From JBGPOS01 sp041488155 (GTDB taxonomy: Bacteria; Chloroflexota; Dehalococcoidia; Tepidiformales; Tepidiformaceae), in contig JBGPOS010000083.1 in the NCBI GenBank assembly GCA_041488155.1, positions 1 through 13,126 of the forward strand: 13,126 bases of DNA, written 5' to 3'. The notes beneath the pieces are model-generated. The model was not told the origin of the DNA, ran no database searches, and saw nothing but the letters and a program-made list of their open reading frames with translations. The first letter of the stretch is position 1; each line of letters starts with the position of its first letter. Made by a program: the position numbers and the translations under genes. Below, one piece after another: positions 6,867 through 13,126 of the stretch.

Positions 6867-7406
6867 TCAGCCGCTGTAGCTCCATCCGGCGTAGCTCGAG
6901 GTCAGAGGTTCACCCTCGCGCAGCACCCCGCCGTTCACCACTCTCCCGGTCACCAGCGTGTGATCCCCGACCTGGAAGAACCCTTCTGCTTTGCACTCCA
7001 GCCAGCCCAGGGCGCCCTCGACGATCGGGCAGCCAGACTCGTTCTGCCTGTACGCCACGTCTTCCAGTTTGTGGTGGATCGCAAGGCGGCCGCCGTGGCC
7101 TCGCCCGCCCACCTTCGAACCAAAGTACGGCTGAGCGAACTTCGCAGCCAGGGCCCGGCCGGCGTCGTCCTCGCAGAGGAAGTTCACTGTGAACGACTGA
7201 TTGGCGCGTATATTCGCGAGCGTATGAGAGTCTTCTTCGAACGCCACTCCAACGAGCCGCGGCTCGAACGATACTTGCATCAACCAGTCGGCCATCATTC
7301 CGTTGACGCTCCCCTCCGCATCGCGGCTTCCGACGATGTAGAGCCCGTACGGCATCTGGTCCATCAGCTGCAGGACATCACCCTGGCTTCCCACCAGGCT
7401 TGTCAC
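6867..7406 (-). CDS. Flavin reductase-like domain protein (FMN-binding split barrel)
   Basis: The 179-residue protein has the pattern of the flavin_reduct domain: GLYIVGSRD (21-29), NGMMADWLMQVSFEP (35-49), LANIRANQSFTVNFL (63-77), and GDHTLVTGRVV (147-157). It ends in YAGWSYSG. Such proteins bind FMN and use NAD(P)H to reduce flavin, or act as small flavoproteins; the partner is not evident. The start is GTG 7406, well supported by GGGAGGTG at 7418-7411 with a short gap. It converges on the sulfite reductase with 31 bp between stops, so it is not in that operon. DUF1353 lies upstream on the same strand 131 bp away, so an own promoter is likely. A link to sulfur metabolism, such as supplying FMNH2 to a monooxygenase, is speculative. 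Confidence 0.85.
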   Translation of the reverse strand: MTSLVGSQGDVLQLMDQMPYGLYIVGSRDAEGSVNGMMADWLMQVSFEPRLVGVAFEEDSHTLANIRANQSFTVNFLCEDDAGRALAAKFAQPYFGSKVGGRGHGGRLAIHHKLEDVAYRQNESGCPIVEGALGWLECKAEGFFQVGDHTLVTGRVVNGGVLREGEPLTSSYAGWSYSG

Positions 7407-7487
7407 GTGGCACCTCCCGAAGCGTTCTCGCTAGATTCAGTCTTCCCGATGTGTGGCGCCGAGTCACGGCCCATGGGGTCGGCCGGT

Positions 7488-7506
7488 CTGGGCCAACTGG
7501 CCCCGG
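7488..7506 (-). other. Small GC-rich inverted repeat after the DUF1353 gene
   Basis: GGGCC (7490-7494) and GGCCC (7499-7503) are separated by AACT, with possible outer CCG/CGG pairs across a bulge. It lies about 35 bases after the DUF1353 stop on the minus strand. It has no T-run, so it is at best a weak terminator. The rest of the 131-bp gap (7407-7537) shows only the flavin reductase ribosome site. Confidence 0.2.
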
Positions 7507-7537
7507 ATCGGCAGCCTGATCGGAGCGCAGTGGCTGA

Positions 7538-8062
7538 TCACACCCACCAGAACCGGCGCGGCGACCCGGGCTTTGCGCCCACGAGCTTGAGGACAGCCCA
7601 GGTCCCGCACTCGACCGCCCACAGCAACGAGAGCGCAGTTACGACGATCACCGCTCCGGGTACCGCAACAGGCGAAATCGCAACGGCGAAAAGCACCGCG
7701 AGCAGGATCTGCCAGTATCCGCAGGGGTGAAGCGCCCCCGCCAGCCGGACCGCGCTCCACATCACCCAGCGCCGGACGACCGGCACGCCAAGCTCCCGCA
7801 TGATCCGGCGGAAGATCCCGTCGGCGTCGCACCGGCTGACCCGCTTCTCCTCGAGCAGCCAGTCGTGCACCACCGCCGCTTTTGTGTACCGGCCCGAGGT
7901 TGGCACGAGCCACGTAAAGAGGCGCGGCACCGAGGCGAAGTCGGTCTGAAACCCCGCCGGGATGGTGAATTCCTCGCGCTTCCCCGCGTACACGAGGTCC
8001 GCAGAAAGCTTCCAGAGGCCGTCCGCGACCTCTTCCACCACCAGCCCACTCTCAAATGGCAT
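7538..8062 (-). CDS. DUF1353 domain protein with C-terminal membrane segments
   Basis: The function is not known. Residues 1-100 match the DUF1353 pattern: IPAGFQTDFASVPR (34-47), GRYTKAAVVHDWLLEEKRVSR (57-77, centred on HDWLL), DGIFRRIMRELGV (81-93). The conserved His-Asp and Asp-Phe-Ala-Ser positions look like a catalytic or binding site, but no activity is established that I can name. Residues 117-151 are strongly hydrophobic and could form one or two membrane helices. A basic and aromatic tail ends in RRFWWV. The family is common in phages, but no phage genes surround this copy. The start ATG 8062 has AGGAGG with a 6-base gap, the best ribosome site in the window. The 174-residue product is read away from the glutaminase gene. 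Confidence 0.75.
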   Translation of the reverse strand: MPFESGLVVEEVADGLWKLSADLVYAGKREEFTIPAGFQTDFASVPRLFTWLVPTSGRYTKAAVVHDWLLEEKRVSRCDADGIFRRIMRELGVPVVRRWVMWSAVRLAGALHPCGYWQILLAVLFAVAISPVAVPGAVIVVTALSLLWAVECGTWAVLKLVGAKPGSPRRFWWV

Positions 8063-8314
8063 GGGTATCCTCCTGCGTGCTCTTGTTGGTTACGGTGCTC
8101 TCACGGGGTCGTCTTCCGCGGCCGGCGAGACAACTATGGACCTCCGGGGCAAGTCCGCGCGCCGGTGTGTCGCTGCGGGGTGACTACTGTCCACGTTAGT
8201 GCCTGACCGGAAGCGTCCGCACAGCCCGTCCTCTCTTTCAAGCCGGTGACGATTGCATGAAGTTCTGATGTCCAGCCGTCAGCGTTGACTGCGGGCACCT
8301 TAGAGTGGCTGCAA
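8063..8314. other. 252-bp divergent intergenic region (DUF1353 / glutaminase)
   Basis: It holds the DUF1353 ribosome site (8069-8074, minus strand) and must carry promoters for both divergent genes. I could not find a convincing -35/-10 pair. TTGACT at 8285-8290 is a good -35 on its own but has no -10 at proper spacing. The same TTG could extend the glutaminase frame by ten codons, but no ribosome site precedes it. No RNA gene or strong repeat was seen. Confidence 0.4.
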
Positions 8315-10114
8315 ATGGTCACCAGCCCGATTACGCTCGTCCTACAGCAGCTCCACGGGCGCCTCAGCGCACTGCGTAGCGGGGAGGTGGCGAGCTACAT
8401 CCCTGAGTTGACTCGCGCAAACTCTGAGCACTTTGGCATCTGTGTGGCCACCTTGGGCGGCGAAACCTACGAGGTGGGAGACGCTGACGTCCCGTTCACG
8501 ATCCAGAGCATTTCGAAGCCGTTCATCTACGGGCTCGCACTTGACGATAACGGCGTGGACGCCGTCACGAGCAAGCTGGGCGTCGAGCCCAGCGGAGATG
8601 CATTTAACGCCATAAGCCTTGAACCTGGGAGCGGTCGGCCACGCAACCCGATGATCAACGCGGGCGCCATCGCAACAGCGTCATTGGTGCGGGGCGAATC
8701 GAGCGACGACAGGCTTCGGCGAGTCCTCGCCATGCTGAGCGCCTACGCCGGCCGCCCTCTCACCGTTGATGAAGCGGTGTTCCGATCCGAGCACGAGACC
8801 GGGCACCGGAACCGGGCCATCGGACACCTGCTGCGGAACGCCGGAATCTTCTCCGACGATGTCGACGATGTGTGCGACCGCTATTTCCGCCAGTGTTCGG
8901 TGCTCGTGACCTGCAACGACCTCGCGATGATGGCGGCAACCTTAGCCAACCGAGGCGTGAACCCTCGCACCGGCGAACGTGTACTCAGCGGCGAGAACGT
9001 GGGGCGGGTGCTCAGCGTGATGAGCACCTGTGGGATGTACGACTTCGCAGGGGCATGGATCTACAGGGTCGGTATGCCTGCGAAGAGCGGTGTCGGCGGC
9101 GGTGTGCTGGCGGTGCTCCCCGGCCAGCTCGGGATCGGAGTGTTCTCGCCGCGCCTGGACGAATACGGGAACAGCTTCCGCGGCGTCGCCGCCTGCGAAG
9201 CGCTTTCGGCCAACTTCGGCTTCCATGTCCTGCGCCCGCCGCTCAATCTGGTCGGCTCGGTGCGGGGCTCATTCCAGCTTTCGAAAGTGCGATCGAAGCG
9301 AGTGCGGACGCCGGCCGAGGCGCGGATCCTCGATGACCGAGGGGACGAAGTCGTCCTGCTGCAGCTCCAGGGGCCCCTGGCCCTCAGCACCGTCGAGCCC
9401 GTCCTTCGGCGAGCCCTCCAGGAGGCGGGACACGCGCGTACGCTCTTGCTTGACTTCACGCATGTCGATGGGATGAACGAGGGCGTTGCCGCCCTCGTGG
9501 GATTGCTCGCCCACGAACTGCGCCGCGTTGGCGTGGCTCTCGTTATCTGCGGCGTATCTGAAGGCGACGACTGGGATGGCGCCGCCGAAGCCTCCGTGAT
9601 GTTGTTCGCCACTCAGGAAGCCGCCCTCGAATGGTGTGAGGAGGAGCTGCTTGAGTCGGCGCCCGCGGGAACGTCCGTGACGCTTCGCGAGCACCCGCTG
9701 GTCGCGGAGCTCGATCCTGCGGCGAGCGCGCTGCTCGAGCAGATCGCGGTCCATCGACGGTTCGCAGCAGGCTCCCGCATCCTCAGCAGGGGCGACCCGG
9801 CCGACGCTCTTTACCTGCTAACCGCCGGGCGGGTTGAAGTCAGCCTGGCCGTCACGGGTGAGCGTCGCCACCGGCTCTCTACGCTTGGCCCTGGCACGGT
9901 GTTTGGCGAGCTTGCAGTGATGGATGAGAGTCCTAGGTCGGCGGACGTGGACGCCGTCACCGACGTCGAGGCCTATGCAGTCCCGGTCGCCGCGCTCAGC
10001 GCCCTCGAAGGAAAGACCCGAGCCCTGCGGCTGCAGCTCGTTGAGTCCCTGGCGAGGGAGCTGGCCCAGCGGCTGCGGCGGGCGAATGCCGAGATCGAAG
10101 CCCTGGCGGGTTAG
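8315..10114 (+). CDS. glsA: Glutaminase with C-terminal STAS and cyclic-nucleotide-binding domains
   Basis: Hydrolyses L-glutamine to glutamate and ammonia. It has 599 residues, against about 310 for a plain bacterial glutaminase. Domain 1 (about 5-315) carries Tyr28 (SYIPEL), the Ser65-x-x-Lys68 pair in QSISK, NPMINAGA (111-118), SEHETGHRN (158-166), Tyr190 (RYFRQCS), Tyr242 (CGMYDFAG) and SGVGGG (258-263). All expected catalytic and substrate positions are kept. Domain 2 (about 335-445) is STAS-like, but the usual phosphorylatable Ser is replaced in VDGMNEG (384-390). Domain 3 (about 460-590) is a CAP/cNMP-binding fold with phosphate-binding cassette FGELAVMDESPRSA (530-543) and its key Glu532 and Arg541 kept, so nucleotide binding is plausible. 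It ends in a helix. ATG 8315 is chosen over TTG 8285 because it matches the family N-terminus. It stands alone between two gaps of about 250 bp. Control by a cyclic nucleotide is inferred. Confidence 0.92.
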   Translation: MVTSPITLVLQQLHGRLSALRSGEVASYIPELTRANSEHFGICVATLGGETYEVGDADVPFTIQSISKPFIYGLALDDNGVDAVTSKLGVEPSGDAFNAISLEPGSGRPRNPMINAGAIATASLVRGESSDDRLRRVLAMLSAYAGRPLTVDEAVFRSEHETGHRNRAIGHLLRNAGIFSDDVDDVCDRYFRQCSVLVTCNDLAMMAATLANRGVNPRTGERVLSGENVGRVLSVMSTCGMYDFAGAWIYRVGMPAKSGVGGGVLAVLPGQLGIGVFSPRLDEYGNSFRGVAACEALSANFGFHVLRPPLNLVGSVRGSFQLSKVRSKRVRTPAEARILDDRGDEVVLLQLQGPLALSTVEPVLRRALQEAGHARTLLLDFTHVDGMNEGVAALVGLLAHELRRVGVALVICGVSEGDDWDGAAEASVMLFATQEAALEWCEEELLESAPAGTSVTLREHPLVAELDPAASALLEQIAVHRRFAAGSRILSRGDPADALYLLTAGRVEVSLAVTGERRHRLSTLGPGTVFGELAVMDESPRSADVDAVTDVEAYAVPVAALSALEGKTRALRLQLVESLARELAQRLRRANAEIEALAG

Positions 10115-10370
10115 CTCTTAGGCAATCCAATCGACGCAAGGGAGCGGCCGACACCAGGCGGGTACAGCACCCTCCGCCATGTGCTTGGCCCTCGCAAGGG
10201 ACGCAGACGCGCCCCGTCCCGGGTTCGGTGCAGCGGTGAGCCAGGCCAACTGGCGCACCCGTTGCCGTCGGCCACGGCGATCACAGTTAGCCCGGACGTC
10301 TTCTCTCGGCGGCGACAGCTTTCCGCACAGATGTTTCAATCAAGACCTGATCGCTTTAGGATCGAAGTGC
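10115..10370. other. 256-bp intergenic region before the repair operon
   Basis: It must contain the end of the glutaminase transcript and the promoter of the nuclease operon. Only small inverted repeats are visible: a 4-bp CCCT/AGGG near 10190 and a 5-bp GCCAG/CTGGC near 10240. No T-run follows either. An upstream in-frame extension of the next gene (from 10179) reads as low-complexity Arg-rich protein and is judged non-coding. AGGA at 10358-10361 is the likely ribosome site for ATG 10371. No tRNA or known RNA gene was recognised. Confidence 0.4.
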
Positions 10371-11654
10371 ATGCGGATCCTCCACTTTGCGGACCTTCAC
10401 ATTGGCGTCGAGACCTACGGCCGCCCCCTCGCCGACCGCGGCTGGTCGTCGCGCATGCAGGACTTCCTCGACGCATACGACGCCCTCGTCGACTTCGCCA
10501 TAGCGGACGGCGTCGACGCTGTCATTTTCGCCGGCGACGCCTACAAGGCTCGCGAACCGACCCAGACCCATCAGCGGGAGTTCGCGCGGCGAATCCAGCG
10601 CCTCAGCGCGGCTGGCATCCCTACCTTCCTCCTCGTCGGCAACCACGACTTGCCGAACGCCGAGGGGCGCGCGCACGCCCTCGAAATCTACCGCACCCTC
10701 GACGTGCCCAGGGTCTCGATCGGTGACGATTGGTGGTTCAACGAATCGGGGTTCGTGCCCCAGGTCCTGTCCACGAAGTCCGGCCCCCTTCAGGTCGCCT
10801 TCCTTCCTTGGCCGCAGGTCAGCCGCCTCCTGGCCTCCGATCCGGAAGTCGCCGCGATGTCCATCGAACAGGTCCACGGGCTCGTCGAAAAGAAGCTCTC
10901 CTCGCTCATCGCCGCGCAGGGCGATCGCCTCGACCCGGGCATCCCCGCCATCCTCACCTGCCACGTCTCCATCAACGACTTCCTCGTGCGCGACAACCCA
11001 GGCAGCGAACAGTGGATGACCGTCGGCACCGCCCCCACGTTGCTCAAGAGCGCCTTGCACGCAGCCAGGTTCGACTACATCGCACTCGGCCACCACCACA
11101 ACAACATGGACCTTCGCATGCAGACACCGTGCTGGTACGCCGGCTCCATGCAGCCAGTGGACTTCGGCGAAGAGGGTCAGCCCAAGGGGTTCATGGTCTT
11201 CGACATCGACCCCACACGCCGCCTCGGCGATCGCATCTACGGGACCGGGCTGCCCCGGCTCGAGCCTGTGCCCTCACGGCGCTTCGTCACCGTCGACGTC
11301 TCTCCCCGTTCGCCCGACCCCACAGCCGAGGTCTGCCAGGCCGTTGCGAACGCCGATGTGCTCGATAGCATCGTCCGCGTGAACGTAAAGCTGTCTCGCG
11401 AGCAGTCTTCTGCCTTCCGCATCCCGGACGTCCGCCGCTTGCTCGAATCGGCACACTACGTCGCCGGCATCCGCACGATCCTCCCCGACGAACAGCGATC
11501 GAAGCTGCCACCGGGAGTCCAGCCGGACGCTGCCTCCCCCATCGAGACGCTCGATACGTACTTCAAGTCTCGTCAGCTCGATGACGCGCGGCGCGCGAAG
11601 CTCCTCGCCGCAGCTCGCGACCTGGTCGAATCCACGGGAGGGGCTGGTGCCTGA
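10371..11654 (+). CDS. sbcD: Mre11/SbcD-like nuclease subunit (first of two)
   Basis: Predicted Mn-dependent nuclease subunit of a Mre11-Rad50 (SbcCD) complex that processes DNA ends and hairpins. All five phosphoesterase motifs are present: FADLHIG (Asp8, His10), FAGDAYK (Asp56), VGNHDLP (Asn91, His92), LTCHVSI (His198) and LGHHHNN (His241, His243). The region after about 300 would be the capping and Rad50-contact part, with a helical end at about 395-420. It has 427 residues, normal for SbcD. The start ATG 10371 begins exactly at MRILHFADLHIG, as in the family, with AGGA 9 bases upstream. It overlaps the next phosphoesterase gene by 8 bp and the sbcC-like gene follows, giving one operon of three coupled genes. 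Confidence 0.92.
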   Translation: MRILHFADLHIGVETYGRPLADRGWSSRMQDFLDAYDALVDFAIADGVDAVIFAGDAYKAREPTQTHQREFARRIQRLSAAGIPTFLLVGNHDLPNAEGRAHALEIYRTLDVPRVSIGDDWWFNESGFVPQVLSTKSGPLQVAFLPWPQVSRLLASDPEVAAMSIEQVHGLVEKKLSSLIAAQGDRLDPGIPAILTCHVSINDFLVRDNPGSEQWMTVGTAPTLLKSALHAARFDYIALGHHHNNMDLRMQTPCWYAGSMQPVDFGEEGQPKGFMVFDIDPTRRLGDRIYGTGLPRLEPVPSRRFVTVDVSPRSPDPTAEVCQAVANADVLDSIVRVNVKLSREQSSAFRIPDVRRLLESAHYVAGIRTILPDEQRSKLPPGVQPDAASPIETLDTYFKSRQLDDARRAKLLAAARDLVESTGGAGA

Positions 11655-12426
11655 ACGCCGGCCACTCCGTGTCGTCCATACCTCCGATGTCCATCTCGGC
11701 GCCTACACCGGTATGGCTGATCGCCACTGGCAGGAACGCCGCGAACTCATGGAGCTCACCTTCTCGCGCGTGATCGACCTCGCGAACGATGTCAACGCCG
11801 ACGCCCTGATCATCGCCGGCGACTTCTTCGATAACGACCGCGTGAGCGAGGCGACGGTCACTTTCGCCGCCCAACAGATAGCCCGCTTCCAGGGCCAGAG
11901 CTTCCTCATCCCGGGCAACCACGACCCCATGGACCCCGGCAAAATCTACTGGCGCCACGACATGGAAGCGATCGCCCCCCGCCTCACTATTGTCCGTGAA
12001 CACCGAGGCGAACTCGTCGAGCCCGCCGGGCTCGATCTCGTCCTCTGGGGCCGCGCCTACCTCGATAGCGACTGGCACTTCCGCCCCCTCGAGGGCCTTC
12101 CGGAGCGTCTCGATGGACGCTGGCACATCGCCCTCGGCCACGGCCACTTCGTCCGCGAAGGCGGCGACTTCAACCGCTCGCTCCTCATCCGCGAAGCCGA
12201 CCTCGAAGCCGCGGCCGGCCACTGGGACTACATCGCCCTTGGTCATTGGGAGCCTCACGCCGACGTCAGCACCTCCGAGGTCACCGCTGTCTACTCCGGC
12301 GCTCCAATGCCTCTCTCCGATGCCAACCGCCGGGCTGGCTGGGCCGTCGTCGTCGACTTCGCCGACCGCGGCGTCGCCTGGAAGCTCCACCGCGTCGACC
12401 CGCGGACCCCACCCGAGGGACCATGA
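11647..12426 (+). CDS. Second Mre11/SbcD-like metallophosphoesterase
   Basis: A 259-residue calcineurin-like phosphoesterase, shorter than its neighbour and clearly different in sequence. Motifs are HTSDVHLG (Asp14, His16), IAGDFFDND (Asp59), IPGNHDPMD (Asn91, His92) and LGHGHF (164-168). The last motif is unusual: LGHWEPHADV (198-207), where the canonical GHxH spacing has become H-x3-H (His200, His204). The N-terminal nuclease core is complete, but the long Rad50-contact tail of SbcD is missing. The start GTG 11647 is chosen over ATG 11581 because GGGAGGGG lies 5 bases upstream and the extra 22 residues would overlap the previous gene heavily. It overlaps the previous stop by 8 bp, and its own stop overlaps the next ATG as ATGA. 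It may be an alternative or regulatory nuclease subunit for the same ATPase; that role is inferred. Confidence 0.85.
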   Translation: MPERRPLRVVHTSDVHLGAYTGMADRHWQERRELMELTFSRVIDLANDVNADALIIAGDFFDNDRVSEATVTFAAQQIARFQGQSFLIPGNHDPMDPGKIYWRHDMEAIAPRLTIVREHRGELVEPAGLDLVLWGRAYLDSDWHFRPLEGLPERLDGRWHIALGHGHFVREGGDFNRSLLIREADLEAAAGHWDYIALGHWEPHADVSTSEVTAVYSGAPMPLSDANRRAGWAVVVDFADRGVAWKLHRVDPRTPPEGP

Positions 12427-13126
12427 TCCCGCGCCGACTCAAGCTTCGGAACTTCCTCTCCTACCGTGAGTGCAGCCTCGACCTCACGGGACTGCACATC
12501 GCCGTCCTCTCCGGTCGCAACGGCGACGGCAAGTCCGCCCTGCTCGATGCCATGTCCTGGGCCCTCTGGGGCGAGGGACGGGGAAAGCTCGAAGACGACA
12601 AGATCCATCTCGGCCAGCAGGAGATGCTCGTCGATTTCGAGTTCGAGGTGTCCGGAGACTTGTTCGATGTGGTGCGCAAGCGTACGCGCGGTCGCGCCGC
12701 GAGCCTGGAGCTCTTCCAGCTCGGCCCCGATGGCGCGCGTACGGCCCTCACCGGCGGCACCATCGGCGAAACCCAGCGCGAAATCCTCTGCCGCGTCCGC
12801 ATGGACTTCGACACCTTTGCGAACAGTGCCTACCTGGCTCTGGGCCGCGCCGATGAGTTCACCCGCCGTGCTCCCGCCCAGCGCAAGGAGGTCTTCCGCA
12901 AGATCCTCGGTCTCGAACGCTACGAAGAGCTCTCCTCGGCGGCCAACGACCGCAAGAAGGAGACCGCGGCCACCCTTCACGAAGTCGAACGCCAGGTCGG
13001 CGAAGCCCGCGACCAGCTCGCTCAACTCCCGGAAGTCGAGGAAGCTCTGCTCGAAGCCGGAGCGGCTTCGGCCCGCCTCGCGCCACGCATCATGTCGTTG
13101 GAAGAGCAGGTCTCGAAGCTCCGCCA
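12423..13126 (+). CDS. sbcC: Rad50/SbcC-like ATPase, 5' part (runs off the window)
   Basis: N-terminal 234 residues of an SMC-like DNA-repair ATPase that pairs with Mre11/SbcD; the gene continues past base 13126. It opens MIPRRLKLRNFLSY (1-14), the classic SbcC/Rad50 start, then the Walker A motif GRNGDGKS (31-38) and ALWGEGRG. RADEFTRRAPAQRKEVFRKI (142-161) and LGLERYEEL are typical of the bacterial Rad50 group. From about 170 the sequence becomes an Arg/Glu/Ala-rich heptad pattern, the start of the coiled coil. The Q-loop glutamine, normally just before the conserved Gly in this region, reads Leu140 (codon 12840-12842, ctg). The ATG overlaps the upstream stop by 4 bp, so translation is probably coupled. 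Walker B, the signature motif and the zinc hook are outside the window. Confidence 0.93.
   Translation, partial: MIPRRLKLRNFLSYRECSLDLTGLHIAVLSGRNGDGKSALLDAMSWALWGEGRGKLEDDKIHLGQQEMLVDFEFEVSGDLFDVVRKRTRGRAASLELFQLGPDGARTALTGGTIGETQREILCRVRMDFDTFANSAYLALGRADEFTRRAPAQRKEVFRKILGLERYEELSSAANDRKKETAATLHEVERQVGEARDQLAQLPEVEEALLEAGAASARLAPRIMSLEEQVSKLR

Noticed and set aside
6960..7730. 256-codon plus-strand open frame opposite the flavin reductase gene
   Set aside because: It lies antisense to the flavin reductase and DUF1353 genes, both of which have motifs and strong ribosome sites.
10118..10339. 73-codon minus-strand frame in the gap after the glutaminase gene
   Set aside because: No recognisable domain, no convincing ribosome site, and an Arg/Ala-rich composition typical of chance frames here.
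10179..10370. N-terminal extension of the first SbcD-like protein
   Set aside because: It is an Arg-rich, low-quality stretch without a ribosome site; the family begins exactly at ATG 10371.
10115..10370. A tRNA or other RNA gene suggested by GGGTTCGG near 10222
   Set aside because: No matching acceptor, D or anticodon arms could be folded around it.
11581..11646. Earlier ATG start for the second phosphoesterase
   Set aside because: It would overlap the previous gene by 74 bases and add residues outside the family pattern; GTG 11647 has a strong ribosome site.

Overview
This window comes from a GC-rich bacterial chromosome with compact, mostly C-ending codon use and genes packed on both strands. 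No taxonomic marker gene is present. The gene mix (CaiB/BaiF CoA-transferase, ferredoxin-type sulfite reductase, 4Fe-4S-type CysH, tandem Mre11-like nucleases with a Rad50-like ATPase) would suit a Chloroflexota or deep-branching, actinobacteria-like lineage. That placement is inference only. No tRNA, rRNA, CRISPR array, insertion sequence or clear phage module was seen.

Layout: (1) 43-1284 (+), a class III CoA-transferase, ends 15 bp from the end of a convergent operon. (2) 4930-1300 (-) is an assimilatory sulfate operon in the order cysH (APS/PAPS reductase), cysC (APS kinase), sat (ATP sulfurylase) and a Na/Pi-cotransporter-like membrane protein. The last three are tightly coupled (4-bp and 8-bp overlaps). 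(3) 5063-6835 (+), divergent from cysH, encodes a siroheme/4Fe-4S ferredoxin-type sulfite reductase. The 132-bp gap between them holds a 22-bp imperfect palindrome (9 of 10 pairs) that overlaps possible -35 elements for both directions. (4) 7406-6867 (-) is a flavin-reductase-domain protein and 8062-7538 (-) a DUF1353 protein with a membrane tail. (5) 8315-10114 (+) is a three-domain glutaminase (glutaminase, STAS, cyclic-nucleotide-binding), with about 250 bp of non-coding DNA on each side. (6) 10371-13126 (+) is a DNA-repair operon with two different Mre11/SbcD-like phosphoesterases in tandem, then the start of a Rad50/SbcC ATPase that runs off the window.

How the genes work together: Sat makes APS from sulfate and ATP, CysC can phosphorylate it to PAPS, CysH reduces APS and/or PAPS to sulfite, and the sulfite reductase makes sulfide. 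Uptake may be by the unusual transporter coupled to sat, since no CysPTWA or SulP gene is in view. The repair operon would form a Mre11-Rad50-type nuclease complex, possibly with two alternative nuclease subunits.

Most notable items: the shared sulfur-operon palindrome, the transporter with altered QSSS signatures, the paired Mre11-like genes, the apparent Gln-to-Leu change in the Rad50 Q-loop, and the glutaminase-STAS-cNMP fusion. All family assignments come from reading motifs; no database search was run.
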